Origin: Acanthochromis polyacanthus
Lineage: Eukaryota > Chordata > Actinopteri > Pomacentridae
Assembly: GCF_021347895.1 (NCBI RefSeq)
Contig: NC_067116.1
Location: forward strand, 42,417,628-42,481,627
Length of the DNA: 64,000 nt
Direction: 5' to 3'
The notes beneath the pieces were generated by a model. The model saw only the letters and a program-made list of their open reading frames with translations, was not told the DNA's origin and ran no database searches. This document shows positions 13,301 through 25,300 of this stretch, piece by piece. The first letter of the stretch is position 1. Each line of letters begins with the position of its first letter. The translations under genes and the position numbers were made by a program.

Positions 13301-16300
13301 AATCTGCTGAGTCATGCCGTTTTGTCGATCATCTATTTTGGCAGAGACTAATGCCCCTCAGGTTTCCCGATCAATAAACGTGTGAGGTGGTGACCTTGGG
13401 GTGAGACGAGGCGGGTGGCTGCAGTGAATACATTACGGAAATGACCGGAGCAACTGCAGCAGAAGGTGACACAGTGGCAGCTCAGTGGGACGTCGAGGCC
13501 AACTTTGTGTCACTGACAAACACAGAACGGCACCATAAATAGTTAGAAGCACACATTTCAAAGACTGCTGTCTACGCTGATGCCTTTCCAGGATTATTCA
13601 GGTTCATTAAAATGCTCTGCAACAAATGCACTTTCAGAATTAATTGTACTTAATTGACACTGAAGTAGAACGCAGCAGGTTTGCATTAACACAGAACGCA
13701 TTTAAAACACTGGCTGCTTCTTATTTTAGCAACCTGCAATACATCTAATGCCTCAGGCAACTTTAAACGAGTGGAATGCATTTTGCTTGCATAAATATTT
13801 TTGAACAATAATGGGTTCTTCCATTTTTACTCAGGACTAAATGGCTCCAATAGCCTTGACTTTACCAGATAAATATCTTCAAAATCCAGGGAACGTCTAC
13901 AATTTTCTTTACTCATCGATGTAATGGAAAGTGTTCCACCTAAAGAGTGACTTTAAGAGTCAGTGAGAGATGCAGTAAAAGGATAAACAAAACCTTAAAC
14001 CACAGGATCACAGTCTGCTCTATTGAAATCAGAGGTCTACACTCTATTCCACACACATAACCCACTATCTATTAGGGCTGGCCCGAATAGTGATTTCTAG
14101 CCTCCGAATATTCGGGCCCTATTAAAGACGAATATCCGGGTATTCGTTCCACCCCGTAACGTCCAGGGGGGGCAATATTCGGATACCAAAATTAATGTCC
14201 GGATAGTGCCGTAGCGAACGAATATTCGGGTCCAGCCCTACTATCTATGTATGGGGGTCCAGATAACTCGAATACCTGGATGCAGCAACCTAAGCTCAGT
14301 GTGGTAAAATACTTAAAAGTCAGGTCCTGTAACTTTTAGGCCCATCACTGAAACAACAAACAGAGAAAATACCACTCTAAGTTGCTGATTTTCTCTGTAA
14401 ATGCGGTCTTTCTGTGGGAAAGTAGTGGATGTGACTTCAGCACAAAGGTATTCCAAGTAGGCCATCTGAATGAGAGTGAAAAGGTAATAACGTTCGAGTT
14501 ATCCAGAGTCAGGGGTTCTACGTTATTGTCGTCTACAGGGGCGGACTGTTCCACAGTCAGAAACACGCAGACAATGAGAAAATGACACACTGCAGGCATT
14601 GACAGAGGGCTCACAGTTCTGGTCCGAGTCTTCTATCAGGATTCGCAGTTTCTGCACACAGAGCTGTGAGAGAGGGACGAAGAAGAAACAGAAGGGGAGA
14701 AGGGAAGAGTAGTTAACATCACTGCAAACCTTTCCACACCAGTTTTTAGTCTTTTCACACGAGAACATTTCAAAGAATGTAAACGAGGAAAACAGAAGTG
14801 AGGATGTGGTCTATATTAGAGGATAGGTTTTTCATGCATTAGTGACTCATTAGGACTGAAAGTAAAACCCAAAGAAAGAGTTTTACGAGTTTTTCTAGCC
14901 AGTCTGACAGTTTCTACTTAAGATGTGTTTGACCACACAGACTTGTGAAAGCATGCATTCTGATTTAACTGGAGTGGAAAGGGTTTTAAAAAAAAACAGC
15001 AGGTAAGCACTTGAATGTGCAGATGGAGAACACCTTAGAGGCTTACCTGGATACTAGCACTGTGGTTAGGCATCCCAGAAGACAAAGAGATCAACACTGC
15101 AATGCCGGACAAAAGATGCAATTAGATCTGAACGTGAACTTAACATTATGAAAATAGATTGTGATCGGTCTCATTATGTAAACGTCAAGTCAAATCTTTA
15201 ATGTTGAATTTAAAGCAATGTTTACAAAAGAGCATTTCTGCATTCACGAAGGACAGAAAAAGAGCAAATGCACACAAGATTATGCAACAAAATACTGCAC
15301 ATGTGTACACAAGCAAAATCTGAATTGCATTTATAAGCTTAACAACCATCATACATAAGGAACTTTACTGTAGGATAAACTCTAAAGTAGGAGCCACATT
15401 CCAACCCTTCAGGGCAGCCACAACAGCAAACACACGCTAAGCTGAGGGAGACCTCTACGCTGCCCACAGGAAACCAGAACTGACCTGCAATCACAGTGTT
15501 GACACATTCATACAGCAGAGACATGGCAGAGGTACTGTGAGGGAGGAAGACGGGGAGAGAGAAGGCAGATTATTATTAACGTATTCATCAGATCGCACCA
15601 TCTGTATCATCTGCCGGGTAGATAATAACAGAGTCTGGTCTCACCTGTGGATTAGGTTTGTCAGAGGTTCGATTAGCTTCTTCCCCAGACGTGGCTCCAG
15701 TGGTGTGAGCGCGCCAAACTGCAAAAAGCACAGAGTGTGTTTTGTTTTGTCTGTAATGCAACTGTTATGGACTCTACACTACCTTAAAACATCACAAATG
15801 ACAATACAGTCAATAAGCAAGTTGCTGAGAATGTGTTGTAATTTACCGTCTTGTATTGAGACAATTGCAAGAAAAGGAAGATAAACTCATCACTTTTCAG
15901 TGACATTAACAGTTGCATGAGGAGCTAGTATCGATTCCTCTTTTTCAGTTTCTTTCAGCATTTTTTGCCTTTATTTTAGTAGAGAGGGACAGAAAATGTA
16001 GGCGTTTCCTCCTTCAAACTGCAGCGTGCCCATGGGACTCTCAAAAATATGGATTCAGACTGCCGAGGTGACAAACCTGCAGTGTCTGTACAACTTTCTG
16101 CATCATTATTCCTCTTTTGAATCGTTTCATTGTGTACCGTAAAGCATTTTTACAGTGTTTGAGCAGAGCCGTGTGTGAAAAGAGGCTAGATCCCCTCATA
16201 GATCGGTCTAGAGGAAGCGACAGTGCTGAGTTACGTCTAAACGATTTCACAAGGCAGGGAGGGGTCATTTTCATGGAACAAAAGAAACTTCCCAATATGG

Positions 16301-19300
16301 AACTTTACTACACAGAGATAAGATTGTAAGGGTTTAATAAATGACTAAAACGGGACTTTAAAGTGAATCTCTTCATCCTGCTGACTTACCAACTTGATGA
16401 TCTTAATGAGAACCCAGTTATTAGTCGAGGAGGTCATGAGTTTGAAGAAAAGTGGAGCCAGGGAAAGGTAGTTCTTAGGATTTCTCCGGGCAAGCTCACA
16501 GATAACATTCACAGCTGCTGACTGGACGCCTGAAGGAGGACAAAACGCATCAAAAAAATGATTGAAAACCAGCAAATAATCTGACAATTAAGCCGCAAGA
16601 TATTTATTATCTCATGGTCATTCTGTATGAAATCAACCAATTTTAAGAAAACTTCCCACCTGACCCTCTCAGATTTTGCTAAGTTTTTACATACCGTATT
16701 TTCACGACTATAAGGCGCACATAAAAGTCTTAGATTTTCTTCAAATTGTGCGGCGCGCCCTATGGTGCAGTGCGTCCTGTGTGTGTTGTTGTTGTAAGGC
16801 GGACGTAGACCAGGTGGTTTTTTCCACGCATCACCATCGCTGTTGATCTGTGACTCTATGCGTGCCCATCTCACAGCCGATGTGAAAAAACAAGTGAAGC
16901 AAATGAACTCTGAGCTTGCTGTCATTCCAGGAGGCCTGACAAAGGAACTCCAACCGCTGGACATCGGTGTGAACCGGCCGTTCAAAGTAAGGCTGCGAGC
17001 GGCGTGGGAGCGATGGATGACCGATGGAGACCACAGTTTCACTAAGAGTGGAAGGCAGCGCCGGGCGAGTTACGCCACAGTTTGCGAATGGATTGTAGAT
17101 GCTTGGGCTAACGTGTCTGCTGGCACTGTTGTTCGAGCTTTCGCAAAAGCCGGCATCATTTCCGAGGCGCCGCACGGCACGGAAAGTGACTCTGACAGTG
17201 AAGAAAGTGAACCTGGCATGTTTGATGGAGGTTTAGCGCAGCTGTTCAATTCAGAAACAGAGGATGAGGACTTCCATGGGTTTGATTGATGACGATTACC
17301 GGTAAAAAAAAATGTGAATACCAAACTCAGTTTTGCTCCCGCTCTATTTTTAAATACGCACACTTGTGTGCTTGTTTTATCTGTGTTTTACCATGCCCGA
17401 GCCTATTGATAATTAAAAAAATGTTAGTACTTTGTAATCAATACTTAAATAAAGCACAACCAAACTCAGTTTTGCTCCCGCTCTATTTTTTAATATGCAC
17501 ACTTGTATGCTTGTGTGTGTGTTGTTGTTGTAAGGCCGACGTAGTAGAGGACACCATGAAAACGTTAAAGGGGGAAGTGTGGGCGTGGATTGTATATAAA
17601 ACCCTCGCCATATAATCAGGTGCGCCTTATGTGTGTGTTAAATACAGTAATGGCACACATAACTGAGAATGCGCCTTTTGGTACAGTGCGCCTTTTGGTC
17701 GTGAAAATACGGTACATTTAGTACATTATATATGATGGGAAAATCCGAAATTTGAATGCTTTATTGTCATTAGTTTCAAAGTTAAGGTCATTTGAAGTAG
17801 GTAGGTTGTACCCTACTATTGCAGCCAACATTAAGACTTGAAATTTTCGACCATTTTCAGACTTCTATAACTTCTGAACAACAAAAGATAGAGATCTAAC
17901 ATTTTCAGAATCATTTCACAGTGGCCTATAGTCCTCAGAAATGTGAAAAGATTTCCTTTATATTTATAATTGCTTGTTACAGAGAATGACAAAGTTGTGA
18001 TTTTATCCATCAGGAACTTCTAAACTGCTACACTTGGCCACCCATTACACAAAAACTAATCATATCCATTAGAGATTTTATGTGGTATAATGTGGCTACC
18101 TAAGGATTGGATCTGTATAAAATGACAGTGCTATGGTATGTAATGCATGAAATATGAACAGCTAAACATCAAAAATATCTGTCCAACCTTTGGATTCAAA
18201 GGTCAACATCAGCATGTGGGATAGGTGGTATCAAAAAATAAAAGACGTGAAATTACAGGAATTTCCCTAAATTTTGACACCAAGCACAACTTGCTTCTAT
18301 AAACCCTTATACGTTTAATGTATGTATGTTTAATGTATTTTAATTAATGAATCCAAAGGTCGGACAGATATTTTGGATTGGTTGAAATGATATGGAATGA
18401 CTCTGATAGCTGAAACTGGTTTGTGTGTTTTTGAGTGAAAATGATAAATGTTTTGCATGGCTTAAGAACAGTGACATAAAATAACATAGAAGTGGACAGA
18501 CAAAAATAAATAAACATTTTAACGGCATATAATATCAAACAAAAACAGAACAAGTCACTAGATTCATATTTTACATGAAGCCATTTCACCACAACTGGCT
18601 ACACCAATTCTGATATATCCATCTCACAACAGCTGAAAGTAGCTTTTATAGCAAAGAGCCAAAGATAAAATTTGTAATATCAACCGACTGGCATTAAGTC
18701 AGAAAGTATGACACCTCTGGCACAGTCCTAGCTGCACTCCATAAAGTCAGATAAACGCCATGTGACAAAATATTTCTGTGCGACTTTATTGCCAGACAGT
18801 GCTGGTGGTATCACAACCGAGCCTCCCTTTATCTCATATTCTTGGCTGCTGAATAATTCATGGGGTTCGGGTGACAGACGACGCCTGTAACCACTAGCTC
18901 CAGCTGTGTCTGTAATTCACCTCGAATGAGAAAAAGGACATGAGGCCCAAACCAAAGCCATAAGCAAGATTCTGAGAAAAAGTAGCAAACAACGTCCTCT
19001 GTTTTTTTAACGACTGTAAACTAAGTGGTGAACCGGACAGAGTGGATGCCGTGTGTTTCCTTCTACCTGGATCTGGGTCCTCCAGTTTCTCCTTGAGTCT
19101 GGGGAAAGCCGGTCGCAGGGACTCTGGGTACTTCAGAAACACCTTATACATGATCAATACGGCTTTCTTCCTGATGTAGGGTTTAGTGTGGGACATCTGA
19201 GGCGGAGAGACAGAAGAGACAGTTGTGTTGAAATAGTTCTCAATAAAGACGAAGACATTAAAGAAAAAACAAAACCTTCAGAGGATATATCTTTTCGGGC

Positions 19301-22300
19301 TGGAACCAAATATCCAAATAATCGAATATTCTGTCATTATGATGGTATCTGAGTATTTGTCACCGGTCGGATGATGTCGCACGATCGGTATTCCACTCAT
19401 CCCTCCGTCTGTCCATCCGTCTGTCGTTGCGACCCGATCCGAATATCCGGAGCCCAGAAACTGCTATTCGGGCCAGCCCTAATATCTTTTGACTAAACCT
19501 CTGGTCATTTTCTCCGTGACTCACCAGCGTCATGATGTCGTTGGCCAGGTCTCGAGCCAGATCAGGGGTCACAAAACAAGAGAGGCCTGTGAGGGCAACA
19601 CCTGTGTCATACTGGTTGGGACTGCTGAGATCCTGGAGAGAAAAGGTTTTAAAAAAATGGAAAAAAGTCAGTAAGACAGACGACGTTGGCGGAGGGAGAG
19701 ATAACCGAGTCACAGAGTGCACAAAACAAGCGCATCGCTGACCTTTCGGATCTGATTGGTTGTCAGCATGATGACATCCGTGCTCTCGTGAAAGCATTGT
19801 GAAGCTGCCAGGTAGCCGATCCTCTGCAGGAGGAAACACAAGCACGACAACACATTTCGCTTTTAAATTCATTCTTACAACCGCTCATCAGCTGCTAGGA
19901 ACATTCTTTTTACCATTATTGTGCGACTATCTATGTGGAGACCTCCAAACTATCCTTTCCTTTAGCATGTGCGCTTGTTTTCACCTTCATCACAGGTGTC
20001 AGAACAACAGGTTACGGACTTGTGCTCATTTTCAAGACAGGTCGTGACACACCAGCATTACCTTGTACGTGAACTTGGAGGAGCTCATGACTTCCACGAT
20101 GTTGAAAGCGGCCCAGCTGACGTCATAGCCGAGCATCTGAAGCTGTAGGACAGATTAGACAGAGACGGATGGTGAATGAAGGGAGGAGGGGGGCTCCAAG
20201 CTGTCCCTGTGGTGCACAGAGAGACTAATTGATTTGAACTGAAAGCTCTCAAACTGCAACACTCCACCTAAACCTAAATGTGTACCGAGACTATAAATAG
20301 AAAGAGTGAATTCGTTTCAACAGGAATTGTGTCCTGGTCTCAATAAGAGCTGGTTGCTGGATATCTGGCTGTGTCGTGACTAATCTGCAGCTATGAAGCT
20401 AAACATCCGCATGCAGCCTTCTACCTGTTGTGTACAAACGTATGATGTGGCAAACAGGCTGCTGCTACTTGACCCTGATGAAAGCAAAAGCAGAAACAAA
20501 GGGCTTTGATTCAGCCCGATTCTGTTTGAGCAGGAATGATAACATACAGAAATTGAAGTCTTTGTGTGGTTCCATTCTGTCAGACCAGACAGGGAGGGCT
20601 TTCCATTGTGCGCATGTCAACAAAATATCACACACTTGCAGCGGAGGGGAACAGATTGATGGTAGTGTAGGGTAACAAATTAAATACCTGTTCAAATAAA
20701 GAGCCTTCCCTTGCTGACGTAAACGCGATAAATGACATATTTTTAAAAACAAAATCAGTGGAAGACCGTCATTTTCTGTCTCTTCATTTGTGGTTCTTGG
20801 TGGAGTCAGATTCCATTTTCATTTCTACCATCTCTGATAAAGATGCTCTTGTCAATATTGTGTTTTTTTCTTTTGGTCTTCTATCTTATGCACAAAACAA
20901 AAGCGACATTTTACAGTATCAACACATTGTTCTGCATGTATTGAATTATTCTAAGCGTGTTTCATGTTTTTCATTATTAAACAACCATCACAGAATTTAA
21001 ACAAAATCGCCAACGTTTAAGGTCTGTTGTGTAGACTTTGTAACAGAAAACAACAGGTGGTCGAAGAATTATTTCCAAAGCTGTCAGAAAAGGAGGCCCA
21101 TAATTATACGCTGCTCATGAACGACATCTTATTTACTTTGTTTCTTTCATTCTTAATCTTGGGTGTGGATTATTGAACTGATTCCACTGCTAGTGCTTAG
21201 TATTTTAATACATTTTTTTGTAATTTGGGGCCCAAAGCAGCCACATAGTCTATGCATATTCACCCAATAAACACAGGTGGGCTTATCTGTCTGTGCCTGA
21301 GTGTCTATGCAGAGAACAGCAGGCAGAGAGAGTGAATCCGTGGAGGGTGAGAGATCTTACGTAGGTGAGCTTGCACACTGCATTGGCTTTGACAGCGATG
21401 TTGTCCTGCTTGAGCTCCTGTTTGATCTCATCGATGCATGTGGAGATGTACTTGGCCTGAGGGCAGACAAAGGAGAGGACAAACAGCAGACACCAGATCA
21501 GATTAGGTGGAGTGATATCCGGAGTGGGAGGCTGCTCCCGAGCACCACGAACGAGCTGGAAAAATTCTAGTTTGTACGTGGTTGCTATCGAAGACGCTAG
21601 TCAGCAGAAGCAGAGCTTCTTTCGCCCAAGTAATGTCTGGTTTTCTTTGGCGTTTGACATGATCCTAAACGCTACCACAACAGGCTTCGGAAGGGAAAAA
21701 GATTTCGAGTCAAAATATAAATCTGAATTACAGATCACTGCATGAAAGCTTTTTGCTAGAACATTTCTTCCCGAGTGACTGACACGCATTAAATGGACTG
21801 ATGGTGGGAAAACAGAGGCCTAAAAATAAACTGTCATTGCTTTCATAGCTAAAATTGTTAACCAAACTCCTGAGCACAGGGGTTAATCTGAGTTAGATAT
21901 TCAGATCAGTCAGCCATTGTTCAGAGGAGCAATACCAGAGCACACACATGCAGCTTTGTGGAGTGTGAGAGTGTGCCGGTCATGTGTGTGCAGTCATGAG
22001 ACGGCACATTGACAGGAGGAGGAGGAGGAGGGACTGAGATCTGCTGCTTGAGGAGGAATTCTGGCTAACAGGGTTGGAGGGCAGACAGGGAGGTTTTAGC
22101 ACACTATCACCAGACACACAGCGTTTCTCTATCACACTCTTCTTCAATTAGCAACCAGAACCTCCTGAAATGCCTGAAATAGTTGACACAAGGCCAGCAT
22201 GGACATTATCTGCAAGTGTTTCATACCGAGGTGGAGATAGACTGCACTGTAAAAACTGTGAGATCTGGCCATCAACGGTGCCAAAAAAAACATGACGTTC

Positions 22301-25300
22301 AAAATCGGTGGCATACTGTAACATTCAAAATCTGTAAAAATGTGAAAAAAAGCAGCAATATGTTTGTATAATGTTTCTTTTAGCTGACGAAAAACTTAAA
22401 ATAGTAGTTTTCTGGTCATAAGTTGCAAAAACAACTAATCACTGTTTTAAAAAAAATACAGATTTTCCATGTGAACACTACAGTTGTGGACCGCTATGTT
22501 CATATTTTTTTCCTGGAACTTATCTGTAAAATAAAAGTTTAAAAAATTACTTGAAATTTTTCAATTCTTAAGACATGCTTTTATGGCAAATAACATAACT
22601 ATCTGTAAAATAATATTAATTCCTAACTATATTTTTTTAAAGTAATTTTACTGTGAAATGCTGCACAAGAACAAATAACCATCTGTAAAAGAATACAGAT
22701 TTTTCATTACTAGTTCTTGGCCAGTTTAAACATCATTTACCATTTTTTCAGTCTCTAATATACAGCATTTTTCTGGCAATTAACAGTAACAATTAGGGAT
22801 GTGCGCAACTAGTCGTTTAATCGTTAAACCGCCTCCTCATTTATTAAACGTTTAGTATTTTACTAGTCGGTTAAACGCTAGTGTGTGGTTCGGAAATTAG
22901 TCCAAGTTCCCATCCCTAGTAACAATAATATATTTTACTGCTTTAAATATAGTAAAAAAAAAATTAAATTGTAATTTTATTGTCAAAGAACCATCACCAT
23001 TTACTGTGTCGGCCTGTTTTTCTACAGTTTACATGCAAGATTATACTTATTTCAGTGATTTTACTAGATACTATCTGTAATTTACCAAAACTAGGAAAGC
23101 TGTAAAACAGCAGTGAAGTGAAAAAAAGAATCACAGTCAAACTACACAGGCTCAGTGTTAGCTGAAGCTAACCAACGCTGCATCTTTTCAAACTGACAAC
23201 AATTACCAACAGGCCTAAAATTCTCACTGACAACCTCTACCGATTACGCTCCAGACATTCTCACACCTTTTCTTCAATATGCCTGCTGTTCCAAAGGCGT
23301 GGGAGGCAGAGCGAATGAATGAAGCGTGCAAAGACTCAGCACACATGTGAAAAACAAACACGGGCCATGAGAAACTGTGGGCTGGCCGGGGAAAAAGTCA
23401 ACACACACTCAGGAGTACACACTCACACAGAGCATTAATATTTCAGCAAACTGTCCACTGTTGACTGGGCAACCAGCGCCTTATCTGGACGGCCTGGGTT
23501 TGGTTACCGCTGGTGAACAGCTTAGGCCTCCACTGAATCAAGAGATCAAGAACAGGTGGCCTCCAAGCCCACAGCTCATCCATGTGTTTGTCTTCGACAT
23601 CCAAAAAACACAAAGACGGCTGTAGTTGTGACATATTATACAAGCTAAACGTGTATTAGATCTGCTGGTGAAGCACTCTGGTTTTCCAGCATCACAAATT
23701 TGCCACACTGAGAATCAAATGGGCAGCTGTGCACATCAACAGTACTTGGATCGAGCTTCACATCCACCCTACGTTACCACCTGACGGCATTTTTACAGCG
23801 TCACCCACCAGCACAGACGCTTATCAGACGTGGGAGATGGAAACATGGCTGCCCCCCTAACGGCCCATCCCACCTCGCCCCCCCTCCTCCGGTCGGATGC
23901 TGTCATGGGCTTGTCATCACCCACAGAGCTGCGACTGCGATGACATCACCGATCACTGATGGGATGGCTGAGTCATTTCAAGTTTATATAAGACGTGGTT
24001 TGGATAGCCTGAATAGCCACAGGTGCATTTATAAGCTCAGCGTGGACCTGATTTTTAAATTAGACCTCTGTCGTGTTCGGCATCAGAGCATCCATTCAGG
24101 GGCTAAGTGGCTGTAGTGTCCTCAGCTCAGCTAAATAAGAATACGTCTGGATGCGTTTTCTCAGATAAATCACCCCAAATGTGCACTTTGGTATATTTAA
24201 TTTCCTTATTTATATTTGGAAACCAGACTGTAATCAACATGATTTAGAAATGGGTGGATGGGATATAATCTTTCCACTTCCCAGGAAGTGGCTGCAGCTT
24301 GTGATGGAGACACTATAAACGCATCAACATGACTTGATTTTATCATCAGAGTAATATTTAAAGATGTTTGTTAAAGCTGTATAGTCTTGTTTGTATCTGG
24401 ATTTAACAGTCATAATGTGCAAATACAAACAAATTCACATCTGAGGAGACAGCAAAAGAAAGCCTCGGTGAAGCTAATGTTTTTTGTGACCAAATATTTG
24501 CAGTTTAGAGCATAATTATGGTATTACTTTTTTAAGTTAGGCTGTATGGTTTTGATATTTCAAGCATCCATGTTTGTACTTCAACTAACATCACTATTTG
24601 TTGGGCTATGTTACATAAAATACCAAAGTTACCTATTTTCTAATGATCTCAAGGACTATAATCTCTAGAAATATCAACAATACGAATGAAAACAATTCAT
24701 TTTGATTCATTAATGACATTTCAGTCACAATGTTAGGGTAGAAAATTGCTTTATATGAGTTGAATTGATACTTTAAGGCTATTTCACCCAATAAAAAGAC
24801 CTTTATTGGTTGTAATTCAGATTACAAAGCAGTAAAACATTACAGGTGTAGTAATGTTCTGATGCTTGGACTGTATGTGTTTGATCTGCACTTATCCTTG
24901 TTTAAGTTGATTTTTCATTATTATTATTATTAGGTGGGTCTTACATTAAAATAAGGAAATTATAATTTCTCCAGTCATTCCAAGGATCCAAATGTTGACA
25001 AATACCACTCACATGAATGAAATCAATTCATTTTGAAGCACGGATAACGTTTCAGTCACAATGTAGGGGCTCATCAATAGTGAGATCACAGATGATTCGT
25101 CATGTGATCGCACTAATGCCTACAAGTAAAACTACAGAACTGTTTAAGAGGTTTAGACTGTATGTTTGAAATGTGTACTATTCTTATTTATGTAGTAACC
25201 AACATGAATAATAGTTGGGCTTTACACATAAAATAAGGAAATGATCACTTTCACAGTAACACCAAGGACTGCAATGAATGAGATCAAGTCATTTAGATGC

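Larger units (their letters stand above)
16616..18401. mobile_element. 770-bp repeat, copy 1, interrupted by a pogo/Tigger element
   Basis: The left tip is GGTCATTCTGTATGAAATCA and the right tip is the complement of GTCATTCCATATCATTTCA. Removing the inserted element at 16694-17712 plus one TA leaves about 765 bp, close to the 771-bp uninterrupted copy at 56594-57364. The internal order matches that copy, including the stretch around TTGAAGTAGGTAGG. No transposase of its own was seen. The left tip is only 87 bp from ap3d1 exon 7. Confidence 0.75.

Noticed and set aside
16843..17289. 148-codon frame considered as a domesticated host gene
   Set aside because: It lacks the DNA-binding domain and first catalytic Asp, lies wholly within a TA-flanked element, and no promoter or splice structure was seen. 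A domesticated role cannot be excluded but is not supported.
22250..23100. Recurring CTGTAAAA and ACAGATTTT phrases in ap3d1 intron 1, resembling AT-rich sequence near 60120-60620
   Set aside because: Too degenerate and AT-rich to define units or ends by eye. Possibly a shared old repeat, but not supportable as a feature.
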